Assembly: GCA_937894065.1 (NCBI GenBank)
Contig: CALCST010000043.1
Location: forward strand, 32,813 to 96,812
Direction: 5' to 3'
Origin: an uncultured Parabacteroides sp.
GTDB lineage: Bacteria; Bacteroidota; Bacteroidia; Bacteroidales; Tannerellaceae
DNA length: 64,000 nt
A program made the position numbers and the translations under genes. Below are positions 18,255-27,909 of this stretch, piece by piece; the first letter of the stretch is position 1; the number at the start of each line of letters is the position of its first letter. Under the pieces are notes generated by a model. The model saw only the letters and a list, made by a program, of their open reading frames with translations. It was not told the origin of the DNA and searched no databases.

Positions 18255-18594
18255 GATATAATTGTTTTTTTGAATTAAATGATGTGCAAATAAAAAAAAA
18301 CTAGCAATTTAGGTGCTTTGTTTATTGATTAATAAACTCTTTTAAATAGATTTAATATATCAAGCTTTGTACTTTAAGACAGCTATTTTCTCATTTTGTA
18401 AATGAATGTCTGCTGAAGAAGTTGTATTAATTCAATAATGTGTAATAATCAGAACATATACATTTGCAAAATTGTTATTTAAACGAATGCTGATAGTTCT
18501 GCAGCTGCCAACTAGATCTCGATAATTATGTAATAAGTCCTGACAACGCGCAGAATCTGAAGCTAAGGAGGAAATAAAAGAAAACGGTATTTAT
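18255..18594. promoter_or_regulatory. Intergenic region with -7 box for the tolC-like operon
   Basis: This 340-bp AT-rich region separates divergent genes. TACATTTG at 18459-18466 matches the -7 consensus on plus, but the -33 position (TGTG at 18439-18442) is weak. The predicted leader is about 125 nt. No other clear signal is seen. Confidence 0.4.
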
Positions 18595-19974
18595 ATGAAA
18601 AGAATTTTTATGTTATCGGTCATGTGTCTGACATCTTTCGTCCTTTCTGCACAACAGGTGAGGACGTTGGAGGAATGTCGGGAACTGGCTGTCAAGAACA
18701 ACAAGGAACTTCAGATTTCTTCGCAAAAAATTAAGATGAGCGAAGAAGAGAAAAAAGCTGCACTAACCAAGTATTTTCCGCAATTATCGGCAAGTGGCGC
18801 ATATATGTGGAATCAGAAAGATTTGAATCTTTTGGACATGGGCGCCTTGCAGAGTGCAATATCGTCTTCATTGGGCGGTTTGGCTCAGTTGCCTGCTGTG
18901 GGAAATGTTGTCGGAGCTATTAATGATGTCCAGCATTTGGATATACAGAATGTTTGGGTTGGTAATGTTTCATTGGTTCAGCCTATATTCATGGGTGGAA
19001 AAATTGTGTCGTATAATCAGATTACCCATTATGCAAGGGAACTGGCAGAGTCGATGCATGATTTGAAACTCCAGGATATAATATACAAGACTGACGAAAC
19101 TTATTGGCAAGTAGTTTCTCTGGTAAATAAAAAGAAACTGGCAGATTCTTATGTCAGCCTGCTGCGTCAGATGGATGAAGATATAACAGCAATGATAGCT
19201 GAAGGAGTTGCTACTGAGGCAGACGGACTTTCAGTTAAAGTGAAACTTAACGAGGCAGAAATAGCACAGACAAAAGTTGATAATGGTCTGGCGTTGTCCA
19301 GAATGTTGCTGGCACAGATTTGCGGTTTGCCATTGGATGAACCGTTTACTTTGGCAGATGAATCTCTTGACGAAGTTTCGGTTTCTCCATCAGAAGGAGT
19401 GGCAGATATAAATCAGGCTTTTGCAAACAGACAGGAATTGCGCAGTCTGGACCTCGCATCAAAAATATATAAGAAGAAAGAGAGAATAGTTCTTTCGGAT
19501 ATGCTGCCTTCAGTTGCATTCACTGCAAATTATTTTATCACAAATCCGAACCTGATGAATGGATTCAAGAATGAATTTGCCGGAATGTTTAATCTGGGCG
19601 TTTTGGTAAAAGTGCCTCTTTCCGGATGGTGGGAAGGAACATATAAGAGAAATGCTGCAAAAGCTGAAACTCGAATCAAACAGTTGGAATGGGAAGATGC
19701 AAGAGAAAAAATAGAATTGCAAGTAACCCAGTCGGTTTATAAGATGAATGAGGCGAACAAGAAGCTTGCGTCATCAACCCGAAATATGCAGAGCGCTGAA
19801 GAGAATTTGCGTCATGCTAACTTAGGTTTTGAGGAAGGAGTTATCCCGGCTCTTAATCTGATGCAAGCACAAACTGCATGGTTTGCCGCACATTCAACAC
19901 TTATTGATGCGCAGATAGATGTTAAGCTGACAAAGGTTTATTATCATAAAGCTATGGGTGATTTGAAATATTGA
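18595..19974 (+). CDS. TolC-family outer membrane efflux protein
   Basis: A 459-aa protein with a signal peptide (~1-19) and two long helical repeats of the TolC type, the second beginning near residue 290. It forms the outer-membrane channel of the exporter encoded by the next three genes. The repeated helical stretches rich in Glu, Lys and Ala (~30-60, 165-240, 345-430) match the periplasmic tunnel. It is the first gene of a four-gene operon with short gaps. Confidence 0.9.
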   Translation: MKRIFMLSVMCLTSFVLSAQQVRTLEECRELAVKNNKELQISSQKIKMSEEEKKAALTKYFPQLSASGAYMWNQKDLNLLDMGALQSAISSSLGGLAQLPAVGNVVGAINDVQHLDIQNVWVGNVSLVQPIFMGGKIVSYNQITHYARELAESMHDLKLQDIIYKTDETYWQVVSLVNKKKLADSYVSLLRQMDEDITAMIAEGVATEADGLSVKVKLNEAEIAQTKVDNGLALSRMLLAQICGLPLDEPFTLADESLDEVSVSPSEGVADINQAFANRQELRSLDLASKIYKKKERIVLSDMLPSVAFTANYFITNPNLMNGFKNEFAGMFNLGVLVKVPLSGWWEGTYKRNAAKAETRIKQLEWEDAREKIELQVTQSVYKMNEANKKLASSTRNMQSAEENLRHANLGFEEGVIPALNLMQAQTAWFAAHSTLIDAQIDVKLTKVYYHKAMGDLKY

Positions 19975-20008
19975 ATTCTTAGAATAATAATTAAAACATA
20001 ATATAACA

Positions 20009-21004
20009 ATGGACAATAAAAAGAAATACTCTATCAATAACATGATGTTGGCCTTTATTGCGCTGATAATTGTGGTTGCAATTGTTGCTTTTGCTGGTTT
20101 TTTCCTTTTCTCTCCTCCTGAAGCAATAATAATGGGACAGGCTGAGGCTACAACTGTTCGAATTTCGGGAAAAGTTCCCGGACGAATTGCGGAATACCGT
20201 TTTGGTGAAGGTGACAAGGTTAAGGCTGGAGATACATTGGTGTTCATCAATACTCCGGAAGTACAGGCTAAAATGATGCAGGCAGAAGCTGCACGCGCTG
20301 CTGCCGAAGCTCAGCATACAAAGGCTGTGAATGGTGCCAGAGCTCAGGAAGTAGCCGGTGCATACGAAATATGGCAGAAAGCTCAGGCTGGCCTTTCTAT
20401 TGCCAAGAAATCATATGATCGAGTTCGTAATTTGTATGAAAAAGGAGTGATGTCTGCTCAGAAAAAAGATGAGGCAGAGGCTAACTATCAGGCAATGGTT
20501 GCAACTGAGAAGGCTGCACGCTCACAATACGAAATGGCGAAAGAAGGTGCCCGCAAGGAAGATAAGGCAGCCGCAGCTGCTCTTGTCAGACGTGCTGACG
20601 GTGCGATAGCTGAGGTTGCTTCATATGCAGAGGAAGGTGCTTTGGTGTCTCCGATAGACGGTGAAGTAGCTGAACGCTTTCCTGAAGTTGGTGAATTGGT
20701 TGGAACTGGTGCTCCGGTAATGAATATTGTTGACCTGAAAGATATGTGGGTTACTTTCAGCGTACGTGAAGATTTGCTCAAAGACTTGAAAGTCGGAAAT
20801 GAAGTTGAGGCATTTATTCCTGCGTTGGACAATCAGCCGGTGAAACTGAAAGTTTACTATTTGAAAGATATGGGAACTTATGCAGCATGGAAGGCTACAA
20901 AGACAACAGGTCAGTATGACTCAAAGACTTTTGAAGTGCGTGCACGTCCTGTTTCCGCTGTTCAGGATTTACGTCCGGGGATGTCTGTTATATTGAAGCG
21001 ATAA
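20009..21004 (+). CDS. HlyD-family periplasmic adaptor protein
   Basis: A 331-aa membrane-fusion protein: one N-terminal membrane anchor (~12-34), a lipoyl half-motif (GKVPGRIAEYRFGEGDKVKAGD, ~52-73), an alpha-helical hairpin of about 110 residues rich in Ala and Glu, the second lipoyl half (GALVSPIDGEVAERF) and a beta-barrel C-terminal part. It links the inner-membrane permeases to the TolC-like channel. It lies 34 bp after the tolC-like gene and 13 bp before the first permease gene. Confidence 0.9.
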   Translation: MDNKKKYSINNMMLAFIALIIVVAIVAFAGFFLFSPPEAIIMGQAEATTVRISGKVPGRIAEYRFGEGDKVKAGDTLVFINTPEVQAKMMQAEAARAAAEAQHTKAVNGARAQEVAGAYEIWQKAQAGLSIAKKSYDRVRNLYEKGVMSAQKKDEAEANYQAMVATEKAARSQYEMAKEGARKEDKAAAAALVRRADGAIAEVASYAEEGALVSPIDGEVAERFPEVGELVGTGAPVMNIVDLKDMWVTFSVREDLLKDLKVGNEVEAFIPALDNQPVKLKVYYLKDMGTYAAWKATKTTGQYDSKTFEVRARPVSAVQDLRPGMSVILKR

Positions 21005-21017
21005 AGAAAGGATTAAT

Positions 21018-22196
21018 ATGACTTTAAAACAAGCAATACAGCATATAGGCATTGTTTTCGGCAGGGAAATTCGCCGCATATCAAGGTCGCCTTTATACTT
21101 GTTCTGTATATTGGGCGCGCCATTGCTGTGTACGATTTTCTTCATTTCGCTTATGCGTGAAGGCTTGCCAACCGATTTGCCTATTGCAGTGGTTGACCTT
21201 GATAATTCGGCTACGTCCAGAAATCTGATTCGGCAACTTGACGCTTTTGAGCAGACAAAAGTCGTAGTCAGAACTGCTTCCTTTAGTGAAGCAAGGATTG
21301 AAATGCAGAAGGGAAATGTCTATGGAATATTCTATATTCCTGAAGATTTTGCTGTTAAAGCAACAACCGGAAAACAGCCTAAATTGTCATATTATACAAA
21401 TTCCACTTATCTTATTGCGGCATCATTGCTATTCAGAGATATGAAAACTATTTCTGTTTTGGCTAATGCTTCCGTAGGATTGGAGATTGGAACGGCAAAA
21501 GGCTTGGATGAATCCATAATAATGGGACAGTTGCAACCGATAGTTATCGATACTCATGCTATTGGAAATCCGTGGTTGAATTATTCCATTTACTTGAATA
21601 ATACTTTGCTGCCGGGAATATTGCAGCTTATGATATTCCTGGTTACGGTTTTCAGTATTGGTTCGGAAATAAAATTCGGAACAGCCAGGCAGTGGCTTCG
21701 TCGCGGAGGAAATTCTATGGTGACAAGTCTTATAGGCAAAATGCTTCCTTATACATTGTTGTTTACGTTGGTTGCCTGGATGATGATAGCTGTGCTTTAT
21801 GGCTATAATGCTTTCCCTTTGAATTCGGGATGGTTTCCTATGCTGATGGCAACATTCTTCCTTGTGATTGCATCTCAGTCAGTGGGAGTATTTATGATTG
21901 GAGTTCTTCCAACGCTTCGTTTGGGATTAAGTTTTGCCAGTCTTTTTGGTATGATTGCTTTTTCAATTGTCGGGTTCTCATTTCCGGTGACGGCAATGCA
22001 TCCTACTTTGCAGTCTTTGACTAATTTGTTCCCGTTGCGCCATTATTTTCTGATTTATGTGGATCAGGCATTGAATGGACGAGATTTGTATTATACTTGG
22101 TCGGAATATGTGTGGCTGCTGGGATTTCTGTTGCTGCCGCTGATAATTGGCAAGACCTTGAAGAGTGCTCTGCTACATTTTAAATATATTCCTTAA
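21018..22196 (+). CDS. ABC-2 type exporter permease, first of pair
   Basis: A 392-aa inner-membrane protein of the ABC-2 transporter class (YhhJ/YbhS-like): one N-terminal helix (~25-45), a large periplasmic domain (~45-175) and five C-terminal helices (~185-380). It pairs with the following permease to form a heterodimeric exporter, probably for a drug, lipid or glycan precursor. No ATPase gene is found in the operon. Confidence 0.88.
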   Translation: MTLKQAIQHIGIVFGREIRRISRSPLYLFCILGAPLLCTIFFISLMREGLPTDLPIAVVDLDNSATSRNLIRQLDAFEQTKVVVRTASFSEARIEMQKGNVYGIFYIPEDFAVKATTGKQPKLSYYTNSTYLIAASLLFRDMKTISVLANASVGLEIGTAKGLDESIIMGQLQPIVIDTHAIGNPWLNYSIYLNNTLLPGILQLMIFLVTVFSIGSEIKFGTARQWLRRGGNSMVTSLIGKMLPYTLLFTLVAWMMIAVLYGYNAFPLNSGWFPMLMATFFLVIASQSVGVFMIGVLPTLRLGLSFASLFGMIAFSIVGFSFPVTAMHPTLQSLTNLFPLRHYFLIYVDQALNGRDLYYTWSEYVWLLGFLLLPLIIGKTLKSALLHFKYIP

Positions 22197-22213
22197 AATA
22201 AGGAGATTTGCAG

Positions 22214-23464
22214 ATGGATAAAAAGAAAAAATTGAGCTATATAATAAAAGAAGGCATACAGGATATGTTCTATATATGGAAAGAGGAATGGAAAAACGTC
22301 TTCCGTGATTCCGGAGTGATGATTTTCTTCTTCCTTGTTCCTTTGGCTTATCCTTTGTTATATTCTTTTATTTATAATGAAGAGACGGTTCACGAGGCTA
22401 AAATGGTTATAGTGGATGACAGCCGTACGGCTTTAAGCCGTGAGTTTATCCGCCGTGTTGATGCTGCTCCGGATGTCCAGGTAGTTCAGGTGTGCTCTGA
22501 TATGTCAGAAGCGAAAACAGCTTTAGATAAAAAAGAGGCATATGGAATAATTTCAATTCCGGGAGATTTCAGCAAATTGATTCATACAGGAAGACAAGCC
22601 ACAGTGTCACTTTATTGTGATATGAGCGCATTGCTTTATTATAAGGCTTTTCTTATGACGGCAACGGAAGTGTCGTTGGATATGGGCGCTGAAATTGCAG
22701 CACATAACACTCCGGCGTCAACAGATGAATTGCAAAGCATACAGGTTCTTCCTATACCTTCCGAGTCAATAGTGCTATTTAATACTCAGAATGGATTTGC
22801 AAGTTTCCTTGTCCCGGCTATTCTTGTGTTGGTTATTCAGCAGACATTAATATTGGGAATAGGAATGCTTGGCGGAACTGCACGTGAGATGAACAGGTTT
22901 AGAAGTCTGGTTCCGATTAGTCGTCATTTCAATGGAACGTTGCGAATAGTTTTGGGAAAATCTTTAACATATATTGTATTGTATGTTCTGGTTTGCTTTT
23001 GGACTTTGGTTGTTGTTCCTAAGATATTCTCTTTGCCGCAAATAGGTCATTATTGGGATATTCTCATGTTTATGCTGCCATTCCTTTTTGCCTCCATATT
23101 CTTTGCAATGACATTGTCCGGAATAATGAAGACTAGGGAAGAGCCTATGCTGCTTGTAGTTTTCACATCTGTTATATTACTTTTTATTTCCGGAATTTCG
23201 TGGCCCAAAGAGGCAATTCCTGGATTTTGGAGAGCTGTGGGATATATTTTCCCATCAACTCCGGCTGTGCAGGGTTTTGTGAGGATAAATACATCAGCTG
23301 CAACACTTAATGAAGTTATTCATGAGTATCACACTCTATGGTTGCAGGTTGGCGTATATTTCATTACTGCTTGCTTAGTTTACAGATATCAGATAATACG
23401 TAGCAGGAAGATGTTGTTGACGCAGTATTATGCATTAAAAAAGAAACGGAATATTAAATTTTAA
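22214..23464 (+). CDS. ABC-2 type exporter permease, second of pair
   Basis: A 416-aa inner-membrane protein with the same topology as its neighbour: N-terminal helix (~35-55), periplasmic domain, then a cluster of five helices. The start at ATG 22214 follows AAGGAG by nine bases. A TTG two codons earlier is also in frame but overlaps the ribosome site region. The C-terminus is strongly basic. It ends the export operon. Confidence 0.88.
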   Translation: MDKKKKLSYIIKEGIQDMFYIWKEEWKNVFRDSGVMIFFFLVPLAYPLLYSFIYNEETVHEAKMVIVDDSRTALSREFIRRVDAAPDVQVVQVCSDMSEAKTALDKKEAYGIISIPGDFSKLIHTGRQATVSLYCDMSALLYYKAFLMTATEVSLDMGAEIAAHNTPASTDELQSIQVLPIPSESIVLFNTQNGFASFLVPAILVLVIQQTLILGIGMLGGTAREMNRFRSLVPISRHFNGTLRIVLGKSLTYIVLYVLVCFWTLVVVPKIFSLPQIGHYWDILMFMLPFLFASIFFAMTLSGIMKTREEPMLLVVFTSVILLFISGISWPKEAIPGFWRAVGYIFPSTPAVQGFVRINTSAATLNEVIHEYHTLWLQVGVYFITACLVYRYQIIRSRKMLLTQYYALKKKRNIKF

Positions 23465-23473
23465 CACAAAATA

Positions 23474-23505
23474 TGTGTAAAAAGACGAATATAGTTTTAC
23501 TTTTG
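23474..23505 (+). promoter_or_regulatory. Promoter of the sugar isomerase-like gene
   Basis: TGTG (23474-23477), a 20-bp spacer and TACTTTTG (23498-23505) predict a leader of about 27 nt. Confidence 0.6.
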
Positions 23506-23537
23506 CATGAAAATATTCAAACTTAACATTTAATGCT

Positions 23538-24437
23538 ATGCAGAACAGAAGAGAATTCTTAAAGAGAGCATCTTTATTGCTCGCAGGAGGTTTGGTTGCA
23601 CCTCAGTTGTTGACTTCATGTGGTGGTAAAACTGCTTCAACAGAAGCAGCAGAAGCTACAGCTAAAAATATCGGTCTTCAGTTGTACTCTTTGAGAGACA
23701 TGGTTAAAGAAGAAGGTATCCAGAAAACTTTGGAAGCTGTTGCAAAGATGGGCTACAAAAACCTTGAAACTGCCGGTTACGATAACGGTAAAATTTATGG
23801 TTTAGCTCCTGCTGAATTTAAGAAAATTGTTAATGACCTTGGTATGAAATGTACAAGCGCTCACCTAGGTCAGGCATTTACAAAAGAAACAGAAGCTGAA
23901 GTTATGGCTTGGTGGGATAAAGCTATCGAAGCTCATAACGAATTAGGCGTTAAATATATGGTTCAGCCATGGATGCCAGTTAACGATAAGACTACTATCG
24001 ATGACTTGAAGATGTATTGCGACTATTTCAATACAGTTGGTTACAAGACAGCTGCAGCAAGCATCGCATTCGGGTATCACAACCACGATTTCGAATTCCG
24101 CAAGATTGATGATCAGTTGATTTATGACTTCTTGTTGGATAACGTAAGCCAGAATCACGTATTCTTTGAAATGGACGTATATTGGGTAACTCGCGGTGGT
24201 GGTGATCCTGTTGCTTATTTGAAGAACCGTCCATCACAGTTTAAGGCTATCCATATTAAAGATGATAAAGAAATCGGTGCAAGCGGTAAGATGAACTTCC
24301 AGCCAATCTTCGACCAGATGTATGCAAATAACATCAAAGACTGGTATGTTGAAGTAGAACAGTACACTAACAACAATCCTCAGGAAAGTGTAAAACAGAG
24401 CTTCGATTATTTGAACAAAGCTGATTATGTGAAATAA
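23538..24437 (+). CDS. Sugar phosphate isomerase/epimerase-like TIM-barrel protein, exported
   Basis: A 299-aa protein of the xylose isomerase-like TIM-barrel family (AP_endonuc_2 fold). The metal-site pattern is visible as GYHNHDFEF (~176-184), FEMDVYWV (~214-221), AIHIKDD (~235-241) and WYVEVEQY near the end. The N-terminus NRREFLKRASLLLAGGL is a twin-arginine-like signal followed by a lipobox LLTSC, so it is probably an envelope lipoprotein. The substrate is unknown; relatives include 3-keto-glycoside and inosose enzymes. The gene has codon use biased to C-ending codons (AAC, ATC, TTC), unlike its neighbours, which suggests high expression. Confidence 0.85.
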   Translation: MQNRREFLKRASLLLAGGLVAPQLLTSCGGKTASTEAAEATAKNIGLQLYSLRDMVKEEGIQKTLEAVAKMGYKNLETAGYDNGKIYGLAPAEFKKIVNDLGMKCTSAHLGQAFTKETEAEVMAWWDKAIEAHNELGVKYMVQPWMPVNDKTTIDDLKMYCDYFNTVGYKTAAASIAFGYHNHDFEFRKIDDQLIYDFLLDNVSQNHVFFEMDVYWVTRGGGDPVAYLKNRPSQFKAIHIKDDKEIGASGKMNFQPIFDQMYANNIKDWYVEVEQYTNNNPQESVKQSFDYLNKADYVK

Positions 24438-24455
24438 TCTTTGAATTAAAATATT

Positions 24456-24510
24456 AAAGGTGCATCAGAATATACTGTTGTTTTAAGTATTATTCTGGTG
24501 CACTTTTTTT
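24456..24510 (+). terminator. Terminator after the isomerase-like gene
   Basis: A long near-perfect stem AAAGGTGCATCAGAATA/TATTCTGGTGCACTTT is followed by T8. Confidence 0.85.
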
Positions 24511-24757
24511 ATTATAAATTTTAAGTTTTGTTAGTGCCATAACTTTAGTGGTACAGGAGTTATATTACTCTCCCCCAATATATCCGACCCCAATCCAAAA
24601 TACATCAGTATATATTCTGCCGTGGGGCAATATATATTCTTTCGCGGGTTCGGACCTGCAAAAAATATATTCGGAATTTTAGGGAAACACTTCTGCATAT
24701 ATTCTGGCTTTTTTCCGATGTCGAATCTTTTAGTAAATTTCTGTTTCTTAAAATAGG
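24511..24757. promoter_or_regulatory. Upstream region of coaW with four spaced ATATATTC sites
   Basis: ATATATTC occurs at 24610, 24632, 24665 and 24697, 22, 33 and 32 bp apart, close to whole numbers of helical turns. A small hairpin GCGGGT/ACCTGC (24645-24660) lies between sites 2 and 3. There is no ORF. The arrangement could be an operator, but could also be chance in AT-rich DNA. Confidence 0.3.
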
Positions 24758-24788
24758 TTGATTTTTTATTATGTAATTATTATTTTTG
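24758..24788 (+). promoter_or_regulatory. Promoter of coaW
   Basis: TTG (24758-24760), a 20-bp spacer and TATTTTTG (24781-24788) predict a start site near 24794 and a leader of about 22 nt. This supports translation from 24816. Confidence 0.65.
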
Positions 24789-24815
24789 CGATATTCAACA
24801 AATAACGATAGAACT

Positions 24816-25652
24816 ATGATAATAGGTATTGATGTAGGAGGTAGTACTACCAAAATAGTGGGAATAGAAGGTAATAAAGTTAAGTATCCGATGTTTGTCA
24901 AGGCTAACGACCCGGTTACATCGTTGTTTGGAGCTTTTGGTAAGTATATTTATGATAATTCCATATCCTTGTCTGAAATAGAACAGGTTGTATTGACAGG
25001 GGTTGGCAGTTCTTATATAAAACAGCCTTTGTACGGTTTGCCTACAGCTTGTACCGATGAATTTATAGCAAACGGATTAGGTGCTCAGTATGTGACAGAT
25101 TTGGAAAAGCTAATAGTTGTAAGTATGGGAACTGGAACTTCATTCGTTCAGGTTGAAGGCGATGATATCCAGCATATAGGAGGAATAGGAATTGGCGGAG
25201 GAACTTTGATAGGTCTGTCAACTCTTCTTCTTCAGTCGCATGATATACTTTGGGTTTCCGAACTGGCAATGAAAGGAAACATTAATAATATAGATCTTCA
25301 GATACAGGATATATGTAAAACATCTTTGCCGGGATTGCCTTTGGATGCTACGGCTTCTTTGTTTGGAAAAGTTGACAATAATGCCCAGCCGGAAGATGTA
25401 GCGTGTGGATTGTTCCATATGGTTATGCAATCAATAGGTCAGGCAGCTATATTGGCAGCTTTGAATACAAGCATTAAAGATTTTGTCCTTATTGGAAACC
25501 TTACTCAATTGCCTCAATGTAAACCGGTTTTTCAGTCTATAGGTGATATGTATGGAGTTAATTTCCATATACCTGAATATGCAGAATATAGAACAGCAAT
25601 TGGTGCTGCTTTTACATATATAAAACAAAGGTCGGTGAAGCCTATAGGCTAG
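24816..25652 (+). CDS. coaW: Type II pantothenate kinase
   Basis: A 278-aa ASKHA-fold kinase catalysing ATP-dependent phosphorylation of pantothenate, the first step of CoA synthesis. The phosphate-1 motif IGIDVGGSTTK is at the very N-terminus, the adenosine-side motif VSMGTGTSF is at ~111-119 and a glycine-rich GGIGIGGGTLIGL segment follows. Length and layout fit the bacterial CoaW form. The start at 24816 was chosen over 24786 because the promoter -7 box overlaps the longer frame. The last CoA-pathway enzyme, CoaE, is encoded at 50.6 kb. Confidence 0.88.
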   Translation: MIIGIDVGGSTTKIVGIEGNKVKYPMFVKANDPVTSLFGAFGKYIYDNSISLSEIEQVVLTGVGSSYIKQPLYGLPTACTDEFIANGLGAQYVTDLEKLIVVSMGTGTSFVQVEGDDIQHIGGIGIGGGTLIGLSTLLLQSHDILWVSELAMKGNINNIDLQIQDICKTSLPGLPLDATASLFGKVDNNAQPEDVACGLFHMVMQSIGQAAILAALNTSIKDFVLIGNLTQLPQCKPVFQSIGDMYGVNFHIPEYAEYRTAIGAAFTYIKQRSVKPIG

Positions 25653-25701
25653 TACTGTAAAAACAAAGTATTAAACGAATATAGTATTATTTACTTAGCG
25701 T

Positions 25702-27807
25702 ATGGAAACAGATTATTTATTGGCGCCTTTATTTTTTGTTGTTTTAGGTTTGGTTGCGGGTGCAGTACTGAAATCATTGTTGAAGAAATCTAGTTTGCCC
25801 TATACTGTTGTTTTGTTTTGTGTGGGTATTCTTTTAGGTTTGCTGGATCGATTTGGTATTTTGTCAGACTATGAGATGTTTAAGTCTGCTATTGATTTTG
25901 CAGGAAATTTAAATCCGGACATGATTCTTTATCTATTTCTTCCTGTTCTGATTTTTGATGGAGCGTATGAGCTGGATTTACATGTGTTTAAGAAGTCGTT
26001 GTTTAATTCAACTTTGCTAGCCGGTCCGGGTATAGCCATATCAATGTTTATCATGGCTGCTTTTGTTATGGGTTTGGCAATGTTTGTTCCGGAGTGTAAA
26101 GAATGGAATTGGAATTATGCTCTGATGTTTGGAGCTTTGATTGGTGCAACCGACCCTGTGGCAGTAGTTGCTTTATTGAAGGAATTGGGAACCAGTAAGC
26201 GATTCTCAACATTGGTAGATGCAGAGTCAATGCTTAATGATGGAACTGGTATTGTTCTGTTTATGTTGTTCTTCAGTGCATACACTGCAATGGGTGGTGA
26301 CACATCTTCGCCGCTGATGCGTATTTTGATAGTGGTTGTTGGTGGAACTGTTCTTGGATGGGCTTTGGCAAGATTTACGATTTGGTCACTTGGTCAGGTT
26401 GGAGGAGACGAATCTGTTCAGAATAGTGCCATAATAGTTGGAGCTTATATAACTTTTATAGTGGCACAGAGTTTCTTGAATGTTTCCGGAGTTATTGCTT
26501 TGGTTGCTTTTGGTCTTACTATATCATATGTTGGCCGACCTCAGCTTAAGCCGGAGGTTCACAGATTTATGCAGTCCTTCTGGGAATTGGCTGCTTATAT
26601 GGCTAATACCTTAATATTTATTATAGTAGGTGTGGTTATTGCATTGAAAGTAGATGTTACATGGACAAATGTGCTGTTGCTGATAGCTGTATATGTTGGT
26701 GTTAATTTGGCCCGTGCAGCTATGGTTCTTTTGCTTTATCCTATTATGAAGAAATGCGGTTATGGCTTGACTATGCGTGAATCGGTTATTTTAGTTTGGG
26801 GTGGTCTTCGCGGAGCATTGTGTATGACATTAGCTCTTATGGTTTCTTATACACCTGCCATTCCTGAAGAAATACGTCGCCAGATATTGTTCTTTACTGC
26901 TGGTATAGTAACTCTTACTCTTACAATCAATGCAACAACAATGCGATGGCTTTTGCTTAAACTAGGCTTGACTAGGATTCCTTCAGCAAAAATGTTGTTG
27001 GATTATACTATCAAACAGAGTTTGGCTGATAATAGCGAAAAGTATTTGGAATCATTAAAGAAGCGTGAAGCGTTGGAGATTTCAGACTGGAAACTAGTTG
27101 AAAGTTTTATGCCTAAGAAAGATAAAGCACCAGATGTGAGTTTCAAGCCGGAAGATATGTTGGCTGATATACGTTTGCGAGTTTTGAATAAAGAAAGAGC
27201 TTTGTGTTGGAATATGTATGATGAAGGTATAGTTTCGTTTGTGACTTTGCGCTGTCTTACAGCTTCGATAGATGAGTTGTATGATCACAGTGGAAGGTTG
27301 CCTCTTTCATATAGAAAACGAATTTTTGAATACTATGATAATAGCTTTTATATTCGTTTAATTAAGAAACTGCCAATTGCCAAAAAATGGCTGGATGTAT
27401 ATTTTCATGACCGCGTAGTTACGGGATATGATTTGGCTCGAGGTTTTGCAATCGTCCAGAAAAAATCTATAGAGCTTATAAAAGAATTTGAGAATTCAGA
27501 TGTCCTGATGGCTCAGGAGAAAGAACAGTTGGTCGTTTTAAAAGATGAAATTAATTCTAATCTTCTTAAGATTACTGAGATTATGGATTATTTGTCAACG
27601 AACTATCCTGTTTCGTTCAGATGCGGAGTGACAAGAAAATCAATTCGTATGTTGCTTGCAAATGAACATCGCCAGATAGAAAGTTTTCAGAATGAAGGAT
27701 TACTTACTGCAAAAGAAGCCAGGGCTATGATTGATGATTTGGACGAGCGCCATGCTTCCATAAGCGATTTGACAACTGTCTGGAAAAATAAAGTAAAGGC
27801 TGAATAA
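25702..27807 (+). CDS. Na+/H+ antiporter, CPA1 family with large cytoplasmic tail
   Basis: A 701-aa membrane protein: about 12 helices in residues 1-420 and a ~280-residue soluble C-terminal domain rich in charged helices. The CPA1 ion-binding signature ATDPVAVVALL (Asp151) and the downstream ESMLNDGTGIV (Asn179-Asp180) are intact, as is GGLRGAL near residue 370. It exchanges Na+ (or K+) for H+ at the inner membrane. The long tail resembles regulatory domains of NhaP-type proteins. It lies 49 bp after coaW, possibly on the same transcript. Confidence 0.88.
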   Translation: METDYLLAPLFFVVLGLVAGAVLKSLLKKSSLPYTVVLFCVGILLGLLDRFGILSDYEMFKSAIDFAGNLNPDMILYLFLPVLIFDGAYELDLHVFKKSLFNSTLLAGPGIAISMFIMAAFVMGLAMFVPECKEWNWNYALMFGALIGATDPVAVVALLKELGTSKRFSTLVDAESMLNDGTGIVLFMLFFSAYTAMGGDTSSPLMRILIVVVGGTVLGWALARFTIWSLGQVGGDESVQNSAIIVGAYITFIVAQSFLNVSGVIALVAFGLTISYVGRPQLKPEVHRFMQSFWELAAYMANTLIFIIVGVVIALKVDVTWTNVLLLIAVYVGVNLARAAMVLLLYPIMKKCGYGLTMRESVILVWGGLRGALCMTLALMVSYTPAIPEEIRRQILFFTAGIVTLTLTINATTMRWLLLKLGLTRIPSAKMLLDYTIKQSLADNSEKYLESLKKREALEISDWKLVESFMPKKDKAPDVSFKPEDMLADIRLRVLNKERALCWNMYDEGIVSFVTLRCLTASIDELYDHSGRLPLSYRKRIFEYYDNSFYIRLIKKLPIAKKWLDVYFHDRVVTGYDLARGFAIVQKKSIELIKEFENSDVLMAQEKEQLVVLKDEINSNLLKITEIMDYLSTNYPVSFRCGVTRKSIRMLLANEHRQIESFQNEGLLTAKEARAMIDDLDERHASISDLTTVWKNKVKAE

Positions 27808-27871
27808 AATATTATTGTTGTTAAAAAGTGCTTTTACGGTAAATATTAAGAGGTTTAATTGAAATAATCAT

Positions 27872-27879
27872 TAATTTTG
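27872..27879 (+). promoter_or_regulatory. -7 box of the purH promoter
   Basis: TAATTTTG fits the -7 consensus 30 bp upstream of the purH start. No -33 box at the normal spacing is seen. Confidence 0.4.
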
Positions 27880-27909
27880 CACTTTAAAAACTAATAAAAT
27901 ACGGATAAA

